DNA of 64,000 nt from Verrucomicrobiota bacterium. Its GTDB lineage: Bacteria > Verrucomicrobiota > Verrucomicrobiia > JADLBR01. Positions 55,808 to 64,000 of the stretch are shown in pieces. The stretch lies in assembly GCA_029560585.1 (NCBI GenBank), contig JAKQKQ010000270.1, forward strand, positions 108,897-172,896, read 5' to 3'. Made by a program: the position numbers and the translations under genes. The notes under the pieces are model-generated. The model searched no databases, was not told the origin of the DNA, and saw only the letters and a list, made by a program, of their open reading frames with translations. Each line of letters starts with the position of its first letter. Position 1 is the first letter of the stretch.

Positions 55808-56635
55808 TCAGCCCAATTCCATGCTGATGTCAGCGGCTGGGGAGGAGTGGGTGAGGGCGCCGACGGAGATGGAGTCGACGCCGGTCTCGGCGACGGCGCG
55901 GACGGTCTCGAGGGTGATTCCGCCGGAGGCCTCGGTGCGGCAGCGCCCGCCGACGATGGCGACGGCGCGGCGCAATTCATCGAGGGACATGTTGTCCAGC
56001 AGGATCGCGTCGACGCCCATGGCGACGAACTCGCGGACCTGGTCGAGGGTATCGGCCTCGAACTGCACGGGCATGCCGGGATTCTCCGCGCGCACGCGCC
56101 CCACGATGGCGCCGAGGTCGAGGCCGGCGGCGCGGGCCGCGGCTATGTGGTTATCTTTGACGAGCACCGCGTCGTGCAAGCCGATGCGGTGGTTGTGGCC
56201 GCCGCCGTGCCGGACCGCTTCCTTCTCGAGGGCGCGCCAACCGGGGAGCGTCTTGCGGGTGTCGAGAATGACGGCGCGGGTGCCAGCGACGGCATCGACA
56301 AAGCGCCGGGTGGCCGTGGCGATGCCGCTGAGGTGCTGGAGGAAGTTGAGCGCGATCCGCTCCGCGGCCAGCAGGGAGCGCACGGCGCCCTCGGCCTCCA
56401 GGATCGGCGCACCCGGTTCACGCCCATCGCCGTCGCGGGCCGAGGGCGTCAGGCGCACCGCGGGATCGATCGACGCAAAGACCCCCGAGGCGGGCTCGAG
56501 GCCGGAAACCACGAGGCGTTGCCGGGCCACGATGCTGGCGCGACCGCGCTGATCGGACGGGATGAAATAGCGCGAGGTCACATCGCCGGTCCCGATGTCC
56601 TCTGCGAGCGCGGCATCGATCAGGCTGCGGTTCAT
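55808..56635 (-). CDS. nadC: Nicotinate-nucleotide pyrophosphorylase (quinolinate phosphoribosyltransferase)
   Basis: Converts quinolinate and PRPP to nicotinate mononucleotide in de novo NAD synthesis. The 275 residues include GTGDVTSRYF near the start, the ALNFLQHLSGIATATRRFVD region, DTRKTLPGWRALEKEAVRHG, GGHNHR, KDNHI and the late ASGGI motif. I use the ATG at 56635, which shares its A with the ptsI stop (TGATG), so translation is coupled to ptsI; the longer frame to 56758 is out of register with gene order. No nadA or nadB is in the window. Placement behind the PTS genes is unusual. Confidence 0.94.
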   Translation of the reverse strand: MNRSLIDAALAEDIGTGDVTSRYFIPSDQRGRASIVARQRLVVSGLEPASGVFASIDPAVRLTPSARDGDGREPGAPILEAEGAVRSLLAAERIALNFLQHLSGIATATRRFVDAVAGTRAVILDTRKTLPGWRALEKEAVRHGGGHNHRIGLHDAVLVKDNHIAAARAAGLDLGAIVGRVRAENPGMPVQFEADTLDQVREFVAMGVDAILLDNMSLDELRRAVAIVGGRCRTEASGGITLETVRAVAETGVDSISVGALTHSSPAADISMELG

Positions 56636-58410
56636 CAGTCGAACAATTCCGGGACCCTCTCGCGGGCGAGCGCATCGAGCCGCCCGCGGATCTCCTCGCC
56701 GGAATGGAGGTTGAGGAGGCTGTCCGCGATGACCTTCATCTCCGCGTGGGAAACGCACTGGATTGCGCGCTTGATGCGCGGCACCTGCGCCGGGCCGGTG
56801 CTGAGCTCGTCGATCCCCATGCCCACCAGCAGCGGCGCTATGGTAAACTCCCCCGCCATCTCGCCGCAGAGCCCAACCCAGATGCCCGCCTGGTGCGCCG
56901 CGTTGATGACGTGCTCGATCAACCTCAAAATCCCGGGGTGGGTCGGGTCGTACAGATGGGCCAGTTCCTCGTTGCCCCGGTCGATCGCGATCGTGTACTG
57001 GATCAGGTCATTCGTGCCGATGCTGAAGAACTTCACCTCGGTGGCGAGCGTCTCGGCCGTCAGCGCGGCCGACGGCACCTCGATCATGCACCCGACTTCG
57101 ATCGCCGGGATCTGCAGGCCCCCGGCCTCGAGCCGGGCCCTCTCCTCCGCGAGTATGGCGTTGGCCTGCCGGACCTCCTGCACGCGGCTGACCATCGGGT
57201 ACATGATCTTCACGTGCCCGCCGGCGTGCGCGGCGGCCCGCAGCATCGCCCTCAACTGCGTCCGGAGGATCTCCGGGTGCGCCAGGCAGAAACGGATCGC
57301 CCTCATCCCCAGGAATGGGTTGGTCTCGGTTGAGACGTGCGTGCCCGGGAGCAGCTTATCTCCCCCCAGGTCGAGCGTCCTCAGGATGACGTGGTGCGGT
57401 TTCACCGCATCCGCGACGCGGCAATACATCTGGCACTGCTCCTCCTCGGAGGGAAAATCGTCGCGGTCCGCGAACAGAAACTCCGTCCTGAAAAGGCCCA
57501 CGCCCTCGGCGCCGCACTCGGCCACGTCGGGGAGATCCTCCATCCTTCCGAGGTTGGCCGAAAGCACGATCGCGCGCCCGTCCGTCGTCGTCGCCCGGGT
57601 GTCCCGCAGGCGGACGAGATCCTGGGCGACGTGCGCGTGGCGCGACTCTGCCGCGCCCGATGCCGCCAGCGTGGCCTCCGTCGGATTGATGACCAGCTGC
57701 CCGGTGTAGCCATCGAGCACCGCGACCGACTGCTCCAGGGCCTTGATGTCGTGCAGCGGGGCCTCGATTCCTACGATGGCCGGTATCGCCAGCGCGCGGG
57801 CCATGATGGCCGTGTGGGACGTCATGCTCCCGATGCACGTGACGAAGCCCAGCACCTTGTCAGTGGGCAATTGCGCGGTATCGCTGGGCGCCAGGTCGTG
57901 CGCGACCAGAATACAGGGCTCCGTGATAGATACCCCGAGCCCCCCTTCCGCGCCCGCCAGATTCTGAAGGACGCGCCGGGCCACGTCCCGGACGTCGGCC
58001 GCCCGCTCGCGGAGGTAGGGGTCCTCCAGGGCGCCCAGGACATCCACGTATCGGCCGATCACGTGGCTGTAAACGGCCTCGATGTTGAGTCGCTTCGTCT
58101 CGAGTTGTTTGAGGGTCGCCGCCACGATCGTGGCATCCTCGAGGAGAAGAAGATGGGCCTCGAAAATGTTGGCATCGCCCTCCCCGAGGTTGCGCGCCAC
58201 GCCGTCCTTGATGCGCAGCAGTTCCGCCTTTGTCCTCTCGATGGCCCGCTCGAAGCGCTGGGCCTCGTGCGCGACCTGCTCGGGACCGATCGCGTGAACA
58301 GGCACCGGCGCCTCCCCGCGCTCCAGTACCCGGAGGACCCCGTGGGCGAAACCCGGCGATACCGCCAAACCGGAGAACCGGATCTCCCCCCCGTTGGCCG
58401 TTCCGGTCAT
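56635..58410 (-). CDS. ptsI: Phosphoenolpyruvate-protein phosphotransferase (enzyme I)
   Basis: Takes phosphate from phosphoenolpyruvate and passes it to HPr. The 591 residues match enzyme I. The phospho-accepting His199 is in GSMTSHTAIMARAL; the PEP-binding barrel (about 260-575) includes EGVGLFRTEFLF, LDLGGDK and the GLCGEMAGE motif. It follows ptsH by 13 bp. No sugar-specific EII gene is visible here. Confidence 0.96.
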   Translation of the reverse strand: MTGTANGGEIRFSGLAVSPGFAHGVLRVLERGEAPVPVHAIGPEQVAHEAQRFERAIERTKAELLRIKDGVARNLGEGDANIFEAHLLLLEDATIVAATLKQLETKRLNIEAVYSHVIGRYVDVLGALEDPYLRERAADVRDVARRVLQNLAGAEGGLGVSITEPCILVAHDLAPSDTAQLPTDKVLGFVTCIGSMTSHTAIMARALAIPAIVGIEAPLHDIKALEQSVAVLDGYTGQLVINPTEATLAASGAAESRHAHVAQDLVRLRDTRATTTDGRAIVLSANLGRMEDLPDVAECGAEGVGLFRTEFLFADRDDFPSEEEQCQMYCRVADAVKPHHVILRTLDLGGDKLLPGTHVSTETNPFLGMRAIRFCLAHPEILRTQLRAMLRAAAHAGGHVKIMYPMVSRVQEVRQANAILAEERARLEAGGLQIPAIEVGCMIEVPSAALTAETLATEVKFFSIGTNDLIQYTIAIDRGNEELAHLYDPTHPGILRLIEHVINAAHQAGIWVGLCGEMAGEFTIAPLLVGMGIDELSTGPAQVPRIKRAIQCVSHAEMKVIADSLLNLHSGEEIRGRLDALARERVPELFD

Positions 58411-58423
58411 ACCACCCCGTCGC

Positions 58424-58717
58424 TCAATCCTCGTCGAACTTGCGGTCCACGAGGGATTGGATCTCGCCGAGCGCCTCGTCCGAGCGCTCCCCCATGGCGG
58501 AGACGCGGATCTTGGAGCCGCATCCCGCGGCCAGCATCATCAGGCCCATGATGCTCTTGCCGTTGACCTCTTCGCCATCCTTCTCGACCCAGACCTCACA
58601 CGGGTAGCGGTTCGCCAACTTGACGAACATGGCGGCGGGACGGGCGTGCATCCCGAGCTTGTTGTTGATCAACAGCTCGCGAACCAACCTCTGGCCCTTC
58701 TGACCGATCTCTGCCAT
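58424..58717 (-). CDS. ptsH: Phosphocarrier protein HPr
   Basis: A 97-residue HPr. The phospho-His24 is in KLGMHARPAAMFVK, and the regulatory Ser55 in NGKSIMGLMMLAA, the target of HPr kinase encoded directly upstream. The protein is slightly longer at both ends than E. coli HPr. It lies 5 bp after hprK and 13 bp before ptsI. Confidence 0.96.
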   Translation of the reverse strand: MAEIGQKGQRLVRELLINNKLGMHARPAAMFVKLANRYPCEVWVEKDGEEVNGKSIMGLMMLAAGCGSKIRVSAMGERSDEALGEIQSLVDRKFDED

Positions 58718-58722
58718 CGCAA

Positions 58723-59676
58723 CTACCGCTCTTTCAAACTCATCGCAGCCTTCAGCCTCTGGTTAAACTCCGCGGCCGAATGGTGCCCCATGGCCTTGAG
58801 CTTCGCGTCGAGCGCCGCCACCTCAATGAGGCGCGCGACATCGCGGCCGGGCCTTACAGGCACTATGACATGGGGCAGCCGGATGCCAAGGATTTCGTAG
58901 TGGGTCTCCTCCAGGCCCGTCCTGTCGATATCCCCCATCTCCTCCCAGTCCTTAAGGGTGACGACCAGGCCGAGCCGCTTCTCCAGACGGATGCTCCCCA
59001 CCCCGAACATCGCGCCCACGTTGATGATCCCAAGGCCGCGCACCTCCATGTGGTGGCGGGTAACATCGCTGGACGTGCCCTGGAGATCGCGGCCTTCGAT
59101 GCAGGTGAATTTCGTGATGTCGTCGGCCACCAGCGAGTAACCTCGCTCGATCAGCCCGAGGACGGCCTCGCTCTTGCCCACGCCGCTCTTGCCCCGGATG
59201 AGCACCCCGATCCCCTGGATATCGACCATGCTGCCGTGCTCCGTGGTGGCCGGGGCAAAGTCCAGCTCGAGGCATATGGTCGCGGTATTCACGAGGCGCA
59301 TCGTGACCAGCGGGGATTTGAAGACCGGGATGGCGTGCTGCTCCGCCTCGTGCAGAAAAGTACGCGTCGGCTTGATGTTTCGGGCAAAAATGACGCAGGG
59401 GATTCCGGTGGCAAAAAACCGGCGCACCCGCCTCCGCTGCTCGTCGGGCTCCAGGCTCTTGAGATAGGCGTTCTCGTGGCTGCCGAGGATCTGGACACGT
59501 TTCTCGGCAAAGGATTTGAAGAATCCCGTCAGCGCCAGCCCGGGGCGATTGACGGCGCCCTGCCGGATGCGGCGCTTCAGGCCGGAGACGCCGCCGACCA
59601 GCGTAAGGCGCAGTTCGCGGGCGTGATTGGTGAAGAAGTGCCCGACCGTAACGGTGGCGATTCGCGGTTCGGCCAT
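58723..59676 (-). CDS. hprK: HPr kinase/phosphorylase
   Basis: Phosphorylates and dephosphorylates HPr at its regulatory serine, linking sugar status to regulation. The 317 residues have Walker A GKSGVGKS (about 162-169) and the downstream HPrK signature around VRGLGIINVGAMFGVGSIR. The ATG at 59676 (MAEPRIATV) is the clear start: lptB ends 4 bp before it, and the longer frame runs through lptB. It is a single gene between lptB and ptsH. Confidence 0.95.
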   Translation of the reverse strand: MAEPRIATVTVGHFFTNHARELRLTLVGGVSGLKRRIRQGAVNRPGLALTGFFKSFAEKRVQILGSHENAYLKSLEPDEQRRRVRRFFATGIPCVIFARNIKPTRTFLHEAEQHAIPVFKSPLVTMRLVNTATICLELDFAPATTEHGSMVDIQGIGVLIRGKSGVGKSEAVLGLIERGYSLVADDITKFTCIEGRDLQGTSSDVTRHHMEVRGLGIINVGAMFGVGSIRLEKRLGLVVTLKDWEEMGDIDRTGLEETHYEILGIRLPHVIVPVRPGRDVARLIEVAALDAKLKAMGHHSAAEFNQRLKAAMSLKER

Positions 59677-59680
59677 GGTG

Positions 59681-60436
59681 TCACATCGAGAAGCGCGGCC
59701 CGAGGTACAGGTCGCGGCTGACCGGGTCATTGATGAGGAAGTCGCTGGTGCCCTCGCGCTCGACCCTCCCCTCGCAAATGAGGTAGGCGCGGTGGCAAAC
59801 CGAGAGGGTCTCGCGAACGTTGTGGTCCGTGACGAGGATCCCGAGCCCGCGGGTCTGGAGCGCGCGGATGATGTCCTGGACGTCATTGACGGCCTTGGGA
59901 TCCACGCCGCTGAAGGGCTCGTCGAGCATCAGAAAGCTGGGCTGCGTGATGAGCGCCCGGGCGATCTCGAGCCGCCTGCGCTCGCCGCCGGAGAGCGTGA
60001 ATGCCTTGTTCTTGCGCAGCGCGGCGAGGCCAAGTTCTTCCAGAAGGGCCCCGACGATCTCCCGGCGCTCGGCGCGGGTGACATCGATCGTCTCCGCGAT
60101 CGCCTGCATGTTCTCCTCGACGGTGAGCTTGCGGAAGATGGAGGGCTCCTGGGCAAGGTAGCCCATGCCCATGCGCGCCCGGCGGTGCATGGGATCGTTG
60201 GAGACATCCCGGCCCGCGAAGAAGATCTGCCCGGCGGTGGGTTTCACCAGGCCGACGATCATGTAGAAACTCGTGGTCTTCCCCGCCCCGTTCGGGCCGA
60301 GCAATCCCACGATCTCTCCCGGCTGGACATATATGTTCACGCCGCGGACAACGGGCCTGCCCCCGTAGCTCTTGCACAGGCCGATGGCCTGCATCACGCA
60401 CTGGGACAAATCGATCTCGGTATCTTCGCCATTCAT
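59681..60436 (-). CDS. lptB: LPS export ABC transporter ATPase LptB
   Basis: ATPase that powers extraction of lipopolysaccharide from the inner membrane. The 251 residues have Walker A GPNGAGKTT (about 47-55), the Q-loop YLAQEPSIFRKL, signature LSGGERRRLEIARAL and Walker B FLMLDEPFSGVDP. The FRKLTVEEN segment and the closing RDLYLGPRF are characteristic of LptB. It overlaps lptA by 4 bp. In many Proteobacteria rpoN follows lptB; here hprK does. Confidence 0.95.
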   Translation of the reverse strand: MNGEDTEIDLSQCVMQAIGLCKSYGGRPVVRGVNIYVQPGEIVGLLGPNGAGKTTSFYMIVGLVKPTAGQIFFAGRDVSNDPMHRRARMGMGYLAQEPSIFRKLTVEENMQAIAETIDVTRAERREIVGALLEELGLAALRKNKAFTLSGGERRRLEIARALITQPSFLMLDEPFSGVDPKAVNDVQDIIRALQTRGLGILVTDHNVRETLSVCHRAYLICEGRVEREGTSDFLINDPVSRDLYLGPRFSM

Positions 60437-61005
60437 TGGTTCAATCCGGGCGGCATGAGGCCATCGCCGGCGCCGGGTGGCGCCTGGGGTTTTGGGGTGA
60501 ACTGCAGGCCCTGCATGCTCTCGAGGTTCAGCGTGGTGCCCCCGCTGACCAACAGTTTGTTCTCGTTGCGGAAGAAGGTGATCTTCTCGCCGGCGAGCTC
60601 GTTCTTGCCGGAGAACGCCTTGGGCGAGCCGATGAGCTCGATGCGAGCATCGGCCACGTAATACGTCGCCTCGTCGGCTGTCGCGCTCTTGTCGGCCTGA
60701 TCGATGCGCACTTTCCCTTTGGCGACGATCTTCTCGACCCCATTCTGCTTGTCGTTGAACTCCACGTCCATCTGCATGGCCGTCATGCGAAAGGCCGCGT
60801 CGGTGACGACCACGTTGCCCCGGAAGATGGCCTTGCGCTTAAACAGGTCCGCCTCGAGCGAATCGGACTTGATGACGGTCGGCGGCCGGTTGGTGACGGC
60901 CGACGACACCGGTGCCGGCAGCGGGGTGAACTGCCCCCGCGACGCAAACGGCACCGCGCAGAGCGCCCCCACCAGCAGGCCTGATATGAAGTTGGGTGCG
61001 CTCAC
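60433..61005 (-). CDS. lptA: LPS transport periplasmic protein LptA-like (OstA domain)
   Basis: A 190-residue protein with a signal peptide (LLVGALCAVPFASRG, about 10-24) and one OstA/LptA beta-jellyroll domain (about 45-165) with repeated short strands, such as IKSDSLEADLFKRKAIFRGN and VEKIVAKGKVRIDQ. Known relatives bridge the periplasm and carry LPS to the outer membrane. It overlaps lptC and lptB by 4 bp each, so the three are one coupled unit. The identification rests on domain and gene order. Confidence 0.85.
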   Translation of the reverse strand: MSAPNFISGLLVGALCAVPFASRGQFTPLPAPVSSAVTNRPPTVIKSDSLEADLFKRKAIFRGNVVVTDAAFRMTAMQMDVEFNDKQNGVEKIVAKGKVRIDQADKSATADEATYYVADARIELIGSPKAFSGKNELAGEKITFFRNENKLLVSGGTTLNLESMQGLQFTPKPQAPPGAGDGLMPPGLNQ

Positions 61006-61541
61006 CTATCCATCCCTTTCTCGATATCGCCGATGACCATGACAACGTTCGACAGGAGTCGACCGCGGAAATTGGCCACGTCCCAGACGGCGCCCTGGCC
61101 TGTTATCGTGACGTTTGTCCGCACAAGGCGCACGACGTCTTCCGTTGTGACGAGGCCGGTGTCCTGATTGTACAGGCACGAATTGAGCCTCATGTCGTAG
61201 TCGGGCTGTCCGTCCTTGAAGCCCTGCAGGTGAATGCCCTCGACGCGATAGCGCCCATCGGCCTGGACGGTGGCGCGCTCACTATGAATGCGGCCGATCA
61301 GATTGCCCTTTGCGTCAAATTGCGGGGCGGAGAATCCCCTTATCACGGATCCCGGTTGCGCGAAGGAAGGCGGCTTGCCGTCCTGATCCTCGAACTTCTT
61401 CTTTCGCTCGGACCTGGGTTTCTTGTCGCCTTGCTCCTTTTCGTCGCCGCCGATCGCGGGGGCGAAGGCCAATGCCAGCAGCAGCAACCCGAGCAAACGC
61501 ACTGGAACGTTTGCTTTGACGGTGGCGGATCGGGGTCGCAT
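61002..61541 (-). CDS. lptC: LptC-like LPS export protein
   Basis: A 179-residue protein with an N-terminal hydrophobic segment (about 13-30, VPVRLLGLLLLALAFAPAI) acting as signal or anchor, a charged linker (KEQGDKKPRSERKKKFED) and a beta-rich domain (FSAPQFDAKGNLIGRIHSER..) like LptC/OstA proteins. It is first in the lptC-lptA-lptB-hprK-ptsH-ptsI-nadC run. Sequence identity to characterised LptC looks low, so the symbol is given on domain and context. Confidence 0.72.
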   Translation of the reverse strand: MRPRSATVKANVPVRLLGLLLLALAFAPAIGGDEKEQGDKKPRSERKKKFEDQDGKPPSFAQPGSVIRGFSAPQFDAKGNLIGRIHSERATVQADGRYRVEGIHLQGFKDGQPDYDMRLNSCLYNQDTGLVTTEDVVRLVRTNVTITGQGAVWDVANFRGRLLSNVVMVIGDIEKGMDR

Positions 61542-61646
61542 CAGTCGGTTTCTCTTTTCATGCCCGGCGGGGTGGGCCCGGGCGGTAATCAGGTTGAATC
61601 AAAATCTATCCGTTATCCAAAATCTTTGCAACATAGCCATTGTCGC

Positions 61647-63728
61647 ATGAAAACCGGGGCCAAACGCCGCAAACCGTACAGGCTACCGCCGGATGCCGGG
61701 GACCCACTCGCCCGTGCGGTGGACGACCTCCCGGGCATCGGGGCGGTCCGGGCGAGGCGATTGCGCTCCCTGGGCACCGTGACCGTTCGCGACATGCTCT
61801 TGACGAGGCCGAGGCGCTATGAGGATCGCCGCGAGCGCCGGGCCGATCCCTGGGTGGCGGGCGAAAGCCGCCCCGCCCGCGTGGTGATCCAGTCCGCCAA
61901 GCTGAAACGGTGGGGCTGGCGGCGCTGCGTGCTGGAAACGGAGGCCACGGCGGTCGGTGGCGAATGCATCCGCCTGCGCTGGTTCCACATGCCGTACCTG
62001 GCGCAGCGGATCGCGCCGGGGGCCCGCCTTTGGGTTTTCGGGAAACTGAAATCCGCCGATGGCGCGTGGTCCATGGACAACCCGGAGTTCGAGGCGGAGG
62101 ACGATGACGGGGAGCCCATCCACCGCGATCGGATCGTGCCGGTCTATCCCCTTGCCGGTCAGGTCCCTCAGCGGGTGTACCGCTCCGCCGTGGGGACTGC
62201 CCTCTCCACCCTGCCGGCCCACGTCGCCCCCGCCGACCCCTGCATCGACTCCCTCGGCACCTGGCCCTGGGCGATCCGGGCACTCCATTTCCCACAAACA
62301 CTCTCCGAGGCGGAATACGCGCGCCGCAGGCTCGCGCTCGAAGAATTCCTCGAATGGCAGACCGCGATGACCCTCCGCCGCGCCGAGGCCAACCGTGCGC
62401 CATCCTTCCCCGTCCCGCCGCAGCCCGAAACCATCTCGCGCGTGCTGGCCAACGCCGGTTTTCCTCCGACCGGGGCGCAGCGCCGGGTCATGTCCGAGAT
62501 CGCCGAAGACCTGGGCCGCAATGTCCCGATGAATCGCCTGCTCCAGGGGGATGTGGGTTCAGGCAAGACGCTCGTGGCGGCCGTGGCCATGGCGCAGGTG
62601 GCGGCGGCGGGGCGGTCCTGCGCCCTCATGGCACCCACGGCACCCCTCGCGCGCCAACATTTCCACACACTGGGGCAACTCCTCGCTCGGCTCGACCTCC
62701 CCCTCCGCCTCCTCATCGGCGACGAATGCCAGGCCCCGGCCGAAGGGCGCACCGGCATCTGGGTCGGCACGCATGCGCTCTTCCAAGAACGGACTCAGAT
62801 CCCCCGCCTGGGGTTGATCGTCATCGACGAGCAGCACCGCTTCGGCGTCGGCCAGAGGGCCCGGCTTCGTGCAAAAGGCGATGCCCCCCACCTCCTCGTC
62901 ATGAGCGCCACCCCGATCCCCCGAACCCTCGGCCTCACGCTCTATGGCGACCTCGATGTCTCGGTTCTCGACGAAAGCCCGCCGGGACGCCGGCCGCCCC
63001 AGACAACCGTGTGTTCGCCCTCGCGGACGCCCGAGGCGTGGGCCTTCGCCAAAACCAAGGCCGACGAGGACAAACAGGTGTTCGCCATCTTTCCCGCGAT
63101 CGGCCGTGGCGCCGCGCGCGGGCTAAAGTCCCTCGAATCAGAGGCCGAGGCCATCCGTGCCCGCTTCCACCCGCACCGCGTGGCCATCGCACATGGCCAG
63201 ATGCCGCCCGAGGAACGAGATGCCGCCATGGCCGATTTCGCTTCCGGCGACGCTCGGGTGCTCCTCGCCACCACGCTGGTGGAAGTCGGCATCGATGTCC
63301 CCGGCGCGGCCGTCATGATCGTCGAACACGCGGAGCGATTCGGCCTCGCCCAGCTGCATCAGATTCGCGGCCGCGTCGGCCGTCGGGGAGAGCCCTCCTG
63401 GTGCATCCTCATCTGCCGGGGATCCTCGAACGCGACCAAGCGGCGGCTTGAGGCGCTCGCGCGTCACGACGATGGCTTCAAGATCGCGGAGATCGATTTC
63501 CAGGCGCGGGGCGCCGGAGAACTGCTCGGCACCATCCAGAGCGGGCATGTCTCATTCCGAATGGGCAACCTCATGACCGATGCCGCCCTGATCCTGGCAG
63601 CGCGAGACATGGCACGCGAGATCCTCGCCGCGGATCCCTCACTCTCCTCCCCGAATCACGCGGCCCTCGCCGGCGCCGCGCGGACCCTCGCCCAGCGCTT
63701 CGAAACCGGGGCGGCGGATCCGGCATAG
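61647..63728 (+). CDS. recG: ATP-dependent DNA helicase RecG
   Basis: Remodels stalled replication forks and Holliday junctions. The 693 residues from the ATG at 61647 contain a wedge/OB-fold domain (about 20-260) and the two helicase lobes: motif I GDVGSGKT, DEQHRFGVGQR, SATPIPRTLGLTLYGDLD and QIRGRVGR. The frame is open to 60996 on the same strand but crosses the lptC region antisense, so the downstream ATG is used. It is divergent from lptC. Confidence 0.94.
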   Translation: MKTGAKRRKPYRLPPDAGDPLARAVDDLPGIGAVRARRLRSLGTVTVRDMLLTRPRRYEDRRERRADPWVAGESRPARVVIQSAKLKRWGWRRCVLETEATAVGGECIRLRWFHMPYLAQRIAPGARLWVFGKLKSADGAWSMDNPEFEAEDDDGEPIHRDRIVPVYPLAGQVPQRVYRSAVGTALSTLPAHVAPADPCIDSLGTWPWAIRALHFPQTLSEAEYARRRLALEEFLEWQTAMTLRRAEANRAPSFPVPPQPETISRVLANAGFPPTGAQRRVMSEIAEDLGRNVPMNRLLQGDVGSGKTLVAAVAMAQVAAAGRSCALMAPTAPLARQHFHTLGQLLARLDLPLRLLIGDECQAPAEGRTGIWVGTHALFQERTQIPRLGLIVIDEQHRFGVGQRARLRAKGDAPHLLVMSATPIPRTLGLTLYGDLDVSVLDESPPGRRPPQTTVCSPSRTPEAWAFAKTKADEDKQVFAIFPAIGRGAARGLKSLESEAEAIRARFHPHRVAIAHGQMPPEERDAAMADFASGDARVLLATTLVEVGIDVPGAAVMIVEHAERFGLAQLHQIRGRVGRRGEPSWCILICRGSSNATKRRLEALARHDDGFKIAEIDFQARGAGELLGTIQSGHVSFRMGNLMTDAALILAARDMAREILAADPSLSSPNHAALAGAARTLAQRFETGAADPA

Positions 63729-63865
63729 TGCGGTGCCCCAGACGAATCTGCACATCCATCTGATCCGACTTGAAAATGGGGAGGGACGCCGACCCGAACC
63801 AGTCTCAAAACGTTATTGTCCCGTGGCTCATGGCCTTCCGATGGGTGCGCCATGCGAGCATCCTG

Positions 63866-63881
63866 GGGAGGGCCCGCGGCC
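63866..63881. repeat. Left half of repeat C, interrupted by the MITE-like element
   Basis: GGGGAGGGCCCGCGGC matches the first half of the 25-bp core of repeat C; the CCTCGCGGGCC half is missing and the MITE-like sequence begins at once. Confidence 0.55.
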
Positions 63882-63882
63882 T

Positions 63883-64000
63883 GAGGCTGTCTCAAAACTC
63901 AAACGCCCAACACGGAACACCCAACAATCAATGCCCATCTGATGATAGAGGGGACTTCCAATGGTGTGCGGCGCGCGACAATGCACGGCATCTCGCAGAG
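63883..64000. mobile_element. MITE-like element, inverted copy, cut by the right edge
   Basis: GAGGCTGTCTCAAAAC begins at 63883, and the next 102 bases are the reverse complement of 53876-53977. Over 118 bp there are four mismatches and no gap. The rest of the element lies beyond the window. Confidence 0.8.

Noticed and set aside
59677..59886. 70-codon N-terminal extension of hprK
   Set aside because: It overlaps the 3' end of lptB in another frame and is Ser/Arg-rich; the ATG at 59676 gives a normal-length enzyme.

Overview
The window is a GC-rich (roughly two-thirds G+C) bacterial chromosome segment with dense, mostly housekeeping gene content. The visible traits point to a Gram-negative member of the PVC group, most likely Verrucomicrobiota: PEP-CTERM secreted proteins, a TonB-dependent receptor, an Lpt cassette followed directly by hprK-ptsH-ptsI, a Tat-exported Gfo/Idh/MocA oxidoreductase, and GlnRS. 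The taxonomic call is inference. I found no rRNA, tRNA, CRISPR array, prophage or transposase gene.

Layout. 1-5.5 kb: ATP synthase operon on the minus strand (atpB-E-F-H-A-G-D, cut off inside atpD). 5.8-11.8 kb: a membrane protein with a C-terminal spermidine-synthase domain, then a TonB receptor, a one-TM protein and an ECF sigma factor. 11.9-15.7 kb: the SAM cycle, metK and ahcY on the minus strand, with a divergent ArsR-methyltransferase regulator and a perfect inverted repeat between them. 15.7-19.3 kb: an orphan membrane-anchored protein, a DUF1232 protein, a PEP-CTERM protein and a CPBP protease. 19.4-28.8 kb: a hybrid histidine kinase, a YkgJ protein, an HlyD/ABC-2 exporter, a DegT aminotransferase, an M20 peptidase and a PHP protein. 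29.8-36.2 kb: GspF/GspE, a MidA-like methyltransferase and a pseudokinase-TPR protein. 36.3-40.3 kb: a LOV-domain hybrid kinase divergent from a NarL-type regulator, and a sigma-70 factor. 40.5-43.6 kb: glnS and a Gfo/Idh/MocA protein. 44.4-48.2 kb: three related secreted proteins, two ending in a GYWKNH domain and one in PEP-CTERM. 48.3-52.1 kb: an atypical enolase, a PcfJ-like protein and a NUDIX hydrolase. 52.3-56.6 kb: NAD metabolism (pncA, an NrtR-like regulator, pncB, nadC). 56.6-61.5 kb: lptC-lptA-lptB-hprK-ptsH-ptsI, running on into nadC. 61.6-63.7 kb: recG.

Intergenic DNA is unusually structured. At least six families of hairpin-forming repeats occur in more than one copy or as large imperfect palindromes. 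They include a ~230-bp element with two perfect hairpins (18.4 and 43.7 kb), a ~184-bp MITE-like element with 16-bp terminal inverted repeats (53.8 kb, and an inverted copy running off the right edge), paired REP-like hairpins (18.2 and 45.8 kb), and a GC-rich palindrome next to four different genes. No transposase that could move them is present here.

The most noteworthy points are the GYWKNH/PEP-CTERM paralogue locus, a kinase-fold protein missing every catalytic residue fused to TPRs, a probable blue-light two-component system, an enolase lacking a conserved active-site histidine, and candidate operators for SAM-cycle and NAD-salvage control.
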